Below, piece by piece: positions 63,639-64,000 of a stretch of DNA of 64,000 nt. Numbering within the stretch: position 1 is the stretch's first letter; each line of letters starts with the position of its first letter. A program made the translations under genes and the position numbers. The notes beneath the pieces were generated by a model. That model made no database searches, had not been told where the DNA came from, and saw only the letters and a program-made list of their open reading frames with translations. Source of the stretch: Dactylosporangium roseum (GTDB lineage Bacteria; Actinomycetota; Actinomycetes; Mycobacteriales; Micromonosporaceae); NCBI RefSeq assembly GCF_025264685.1, contig NZ_CP073721.1:1727001-1791000 (forward strand). The letters are read 5' to 3'.

Positions 63639-64000
63639 CTACCGCTTCGGGTCGAGCCGGATCGACAGGGAGTTGACGCAGTGGCGGGTGTTCTTGGCGG
63701 TCATCCGCTCGCCGCGGAACACGTGCCCGAGGTGCGAGTCGCAGCGGGCGCAGCGGATCTCGGTGCGGACCATGCCGTGCGAGCGGTCCTCGATCTCCTT
63801 GACGGTGCCGGGGATGGCGTCGTCGAACGACGGCCAGCCGCAGTGCGAGTCGAACTTGGTCCCACTCTCGAACAGTTGCTCGCCGCACGCCCGGCAGCGG
63901 TAGACGCCCTCGGTCCTGGTGTCGACGTACTCGCCGCTCCACGGCGCCTCGGTGCCGGCTCGGCGCAGCACCCGGAACTCGTCCGGGGACAGCCGCGCCC
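63639..64000 (-). CDS. msrB: Peptide-methionine (R)-S-oxide reductase, 5' end outside window
   Basis: About 120 C-terminal residues of MsrB, which reduces methionine R-sulfoxide in proteins. Two CxxC zinc pairs (YRCRACGEQLF; EIRCARCDSHLGHVF), the substrate strip HCGWPSFDD and the catalytic cysteine in NTRHCVNSLSIRL are all present. The frame stays open to the window edge (ARLSPDEFRVLRRAG), so the start lies beyond 64000; the GTG codon at 63971 is internal. Confidence 0.93.
   Translation of the reverse strand, partial: ARLSPDEFRVLRRAGTEAPWSGEYVDTRTEGVYRCRACGEQLFESGTKFDSHCGWPSFDDAIPGTVKEIEDRSHGMVRTEIRCARCDSHLGHVFRGERMTAKNTRHCVNSLSIRLDPKR

Overview
The window is a chromosomal segment of a very GC-rich actinobacterium. 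Two primary-type sigma factors (a SigA/HrdB-like and a SigB-like one), DivIVA-domain and LytR_C proteins, the actinobacterial small families DUF3039, DUF3093, DUF3099, DUF3159, DUF3710, DUF4193 and DUF7455, and a coproporphyrin-dependent haem pathway (CgoX plus ChdC) all point that way. Codons end almost always in G or C. The PQQ-like propeller proteins and general gene content suggest Micromonosporales, but that is inference. There are no rRNA or tRNA genes, transposases, phage genes or CRISPR arrays that I can see. Much of the gene order, from memory, matches the M. tuberculosis stretch around Rv2676c-Rv2710: sigB, sigA, suhB-like, cei-like, DUF4193, dut, DUF3710, OB-fold, DUF3159, ceoBC, permease, RNA methyltransferase, dxs, rnd, DUF3000, hemE, cgoX, chdC. 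Most of the window is therefore conserved core chromosome with lineage-specific insertions.

Layout. 0-5 kb: sulfurtransferase coupled to an AcuC-type deacetylase, a DivIVA-domain protein and a GNAT/acyl-CoA-synthetase-like acetyltransferase. 5-19 kb: sigB-like gene, dtd plus a methyltransferase, a lipoprotein, a GT87 transferase, an HhH-GPD protein, mscL, psuG-psuK, DUF3039, a DEAD-type helicase, DUF7455 and sigA. 19-30 kb: the dut/DUF core block, a potassium locus (two TrkA proteins divergent from a KimA-like permease), an RNA methyltransferase and aroD. 30-34 kb: membrane proteins and dxs. 34-48 kb: an envelope-oriented set (two propeller proteins, a two-component system, an SH3/M23 peptidase, an S1C protease and a coiled-coil membrane protein) together with a fadA-fadB pair and rnd. 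48-58 kb: DUF3000, hemE, a HEAT-repeat protein, an SDR, cgoX-chdC, an ElaA acetyltransferase, a CoA-disulfide-reductase-like flavoprotein and dgt. 58-64 kb: a GT-C-like membrane protein with a zinc-ribbon methyltransferase, a TetR regulator divergent from a DrrAB-type exporter, and msrB running off the end.

The non-coding parts carry the least ordinary content. Four copies of a 70-89 bp hairpin repeat (family A) sit right behind gene 3' ends. A second family (B and C modules around a CCCATGATCATGGG palindrome) recurs at 8.9, 16.0, 31.7, 35.5 and 50.7 kb. Members of both families supply the stop codon of a gene, and the second lies beside gene relics. The two sigma genes share an identical 189-nt tract, which suggests gene conversion. 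The DrrAB promoter overlaps two GCGTA-N5-TACGC operators placed 21 bp apart, and the aroD ribosome-binding site lies in the arm of a perfect 11-bp hairpin.
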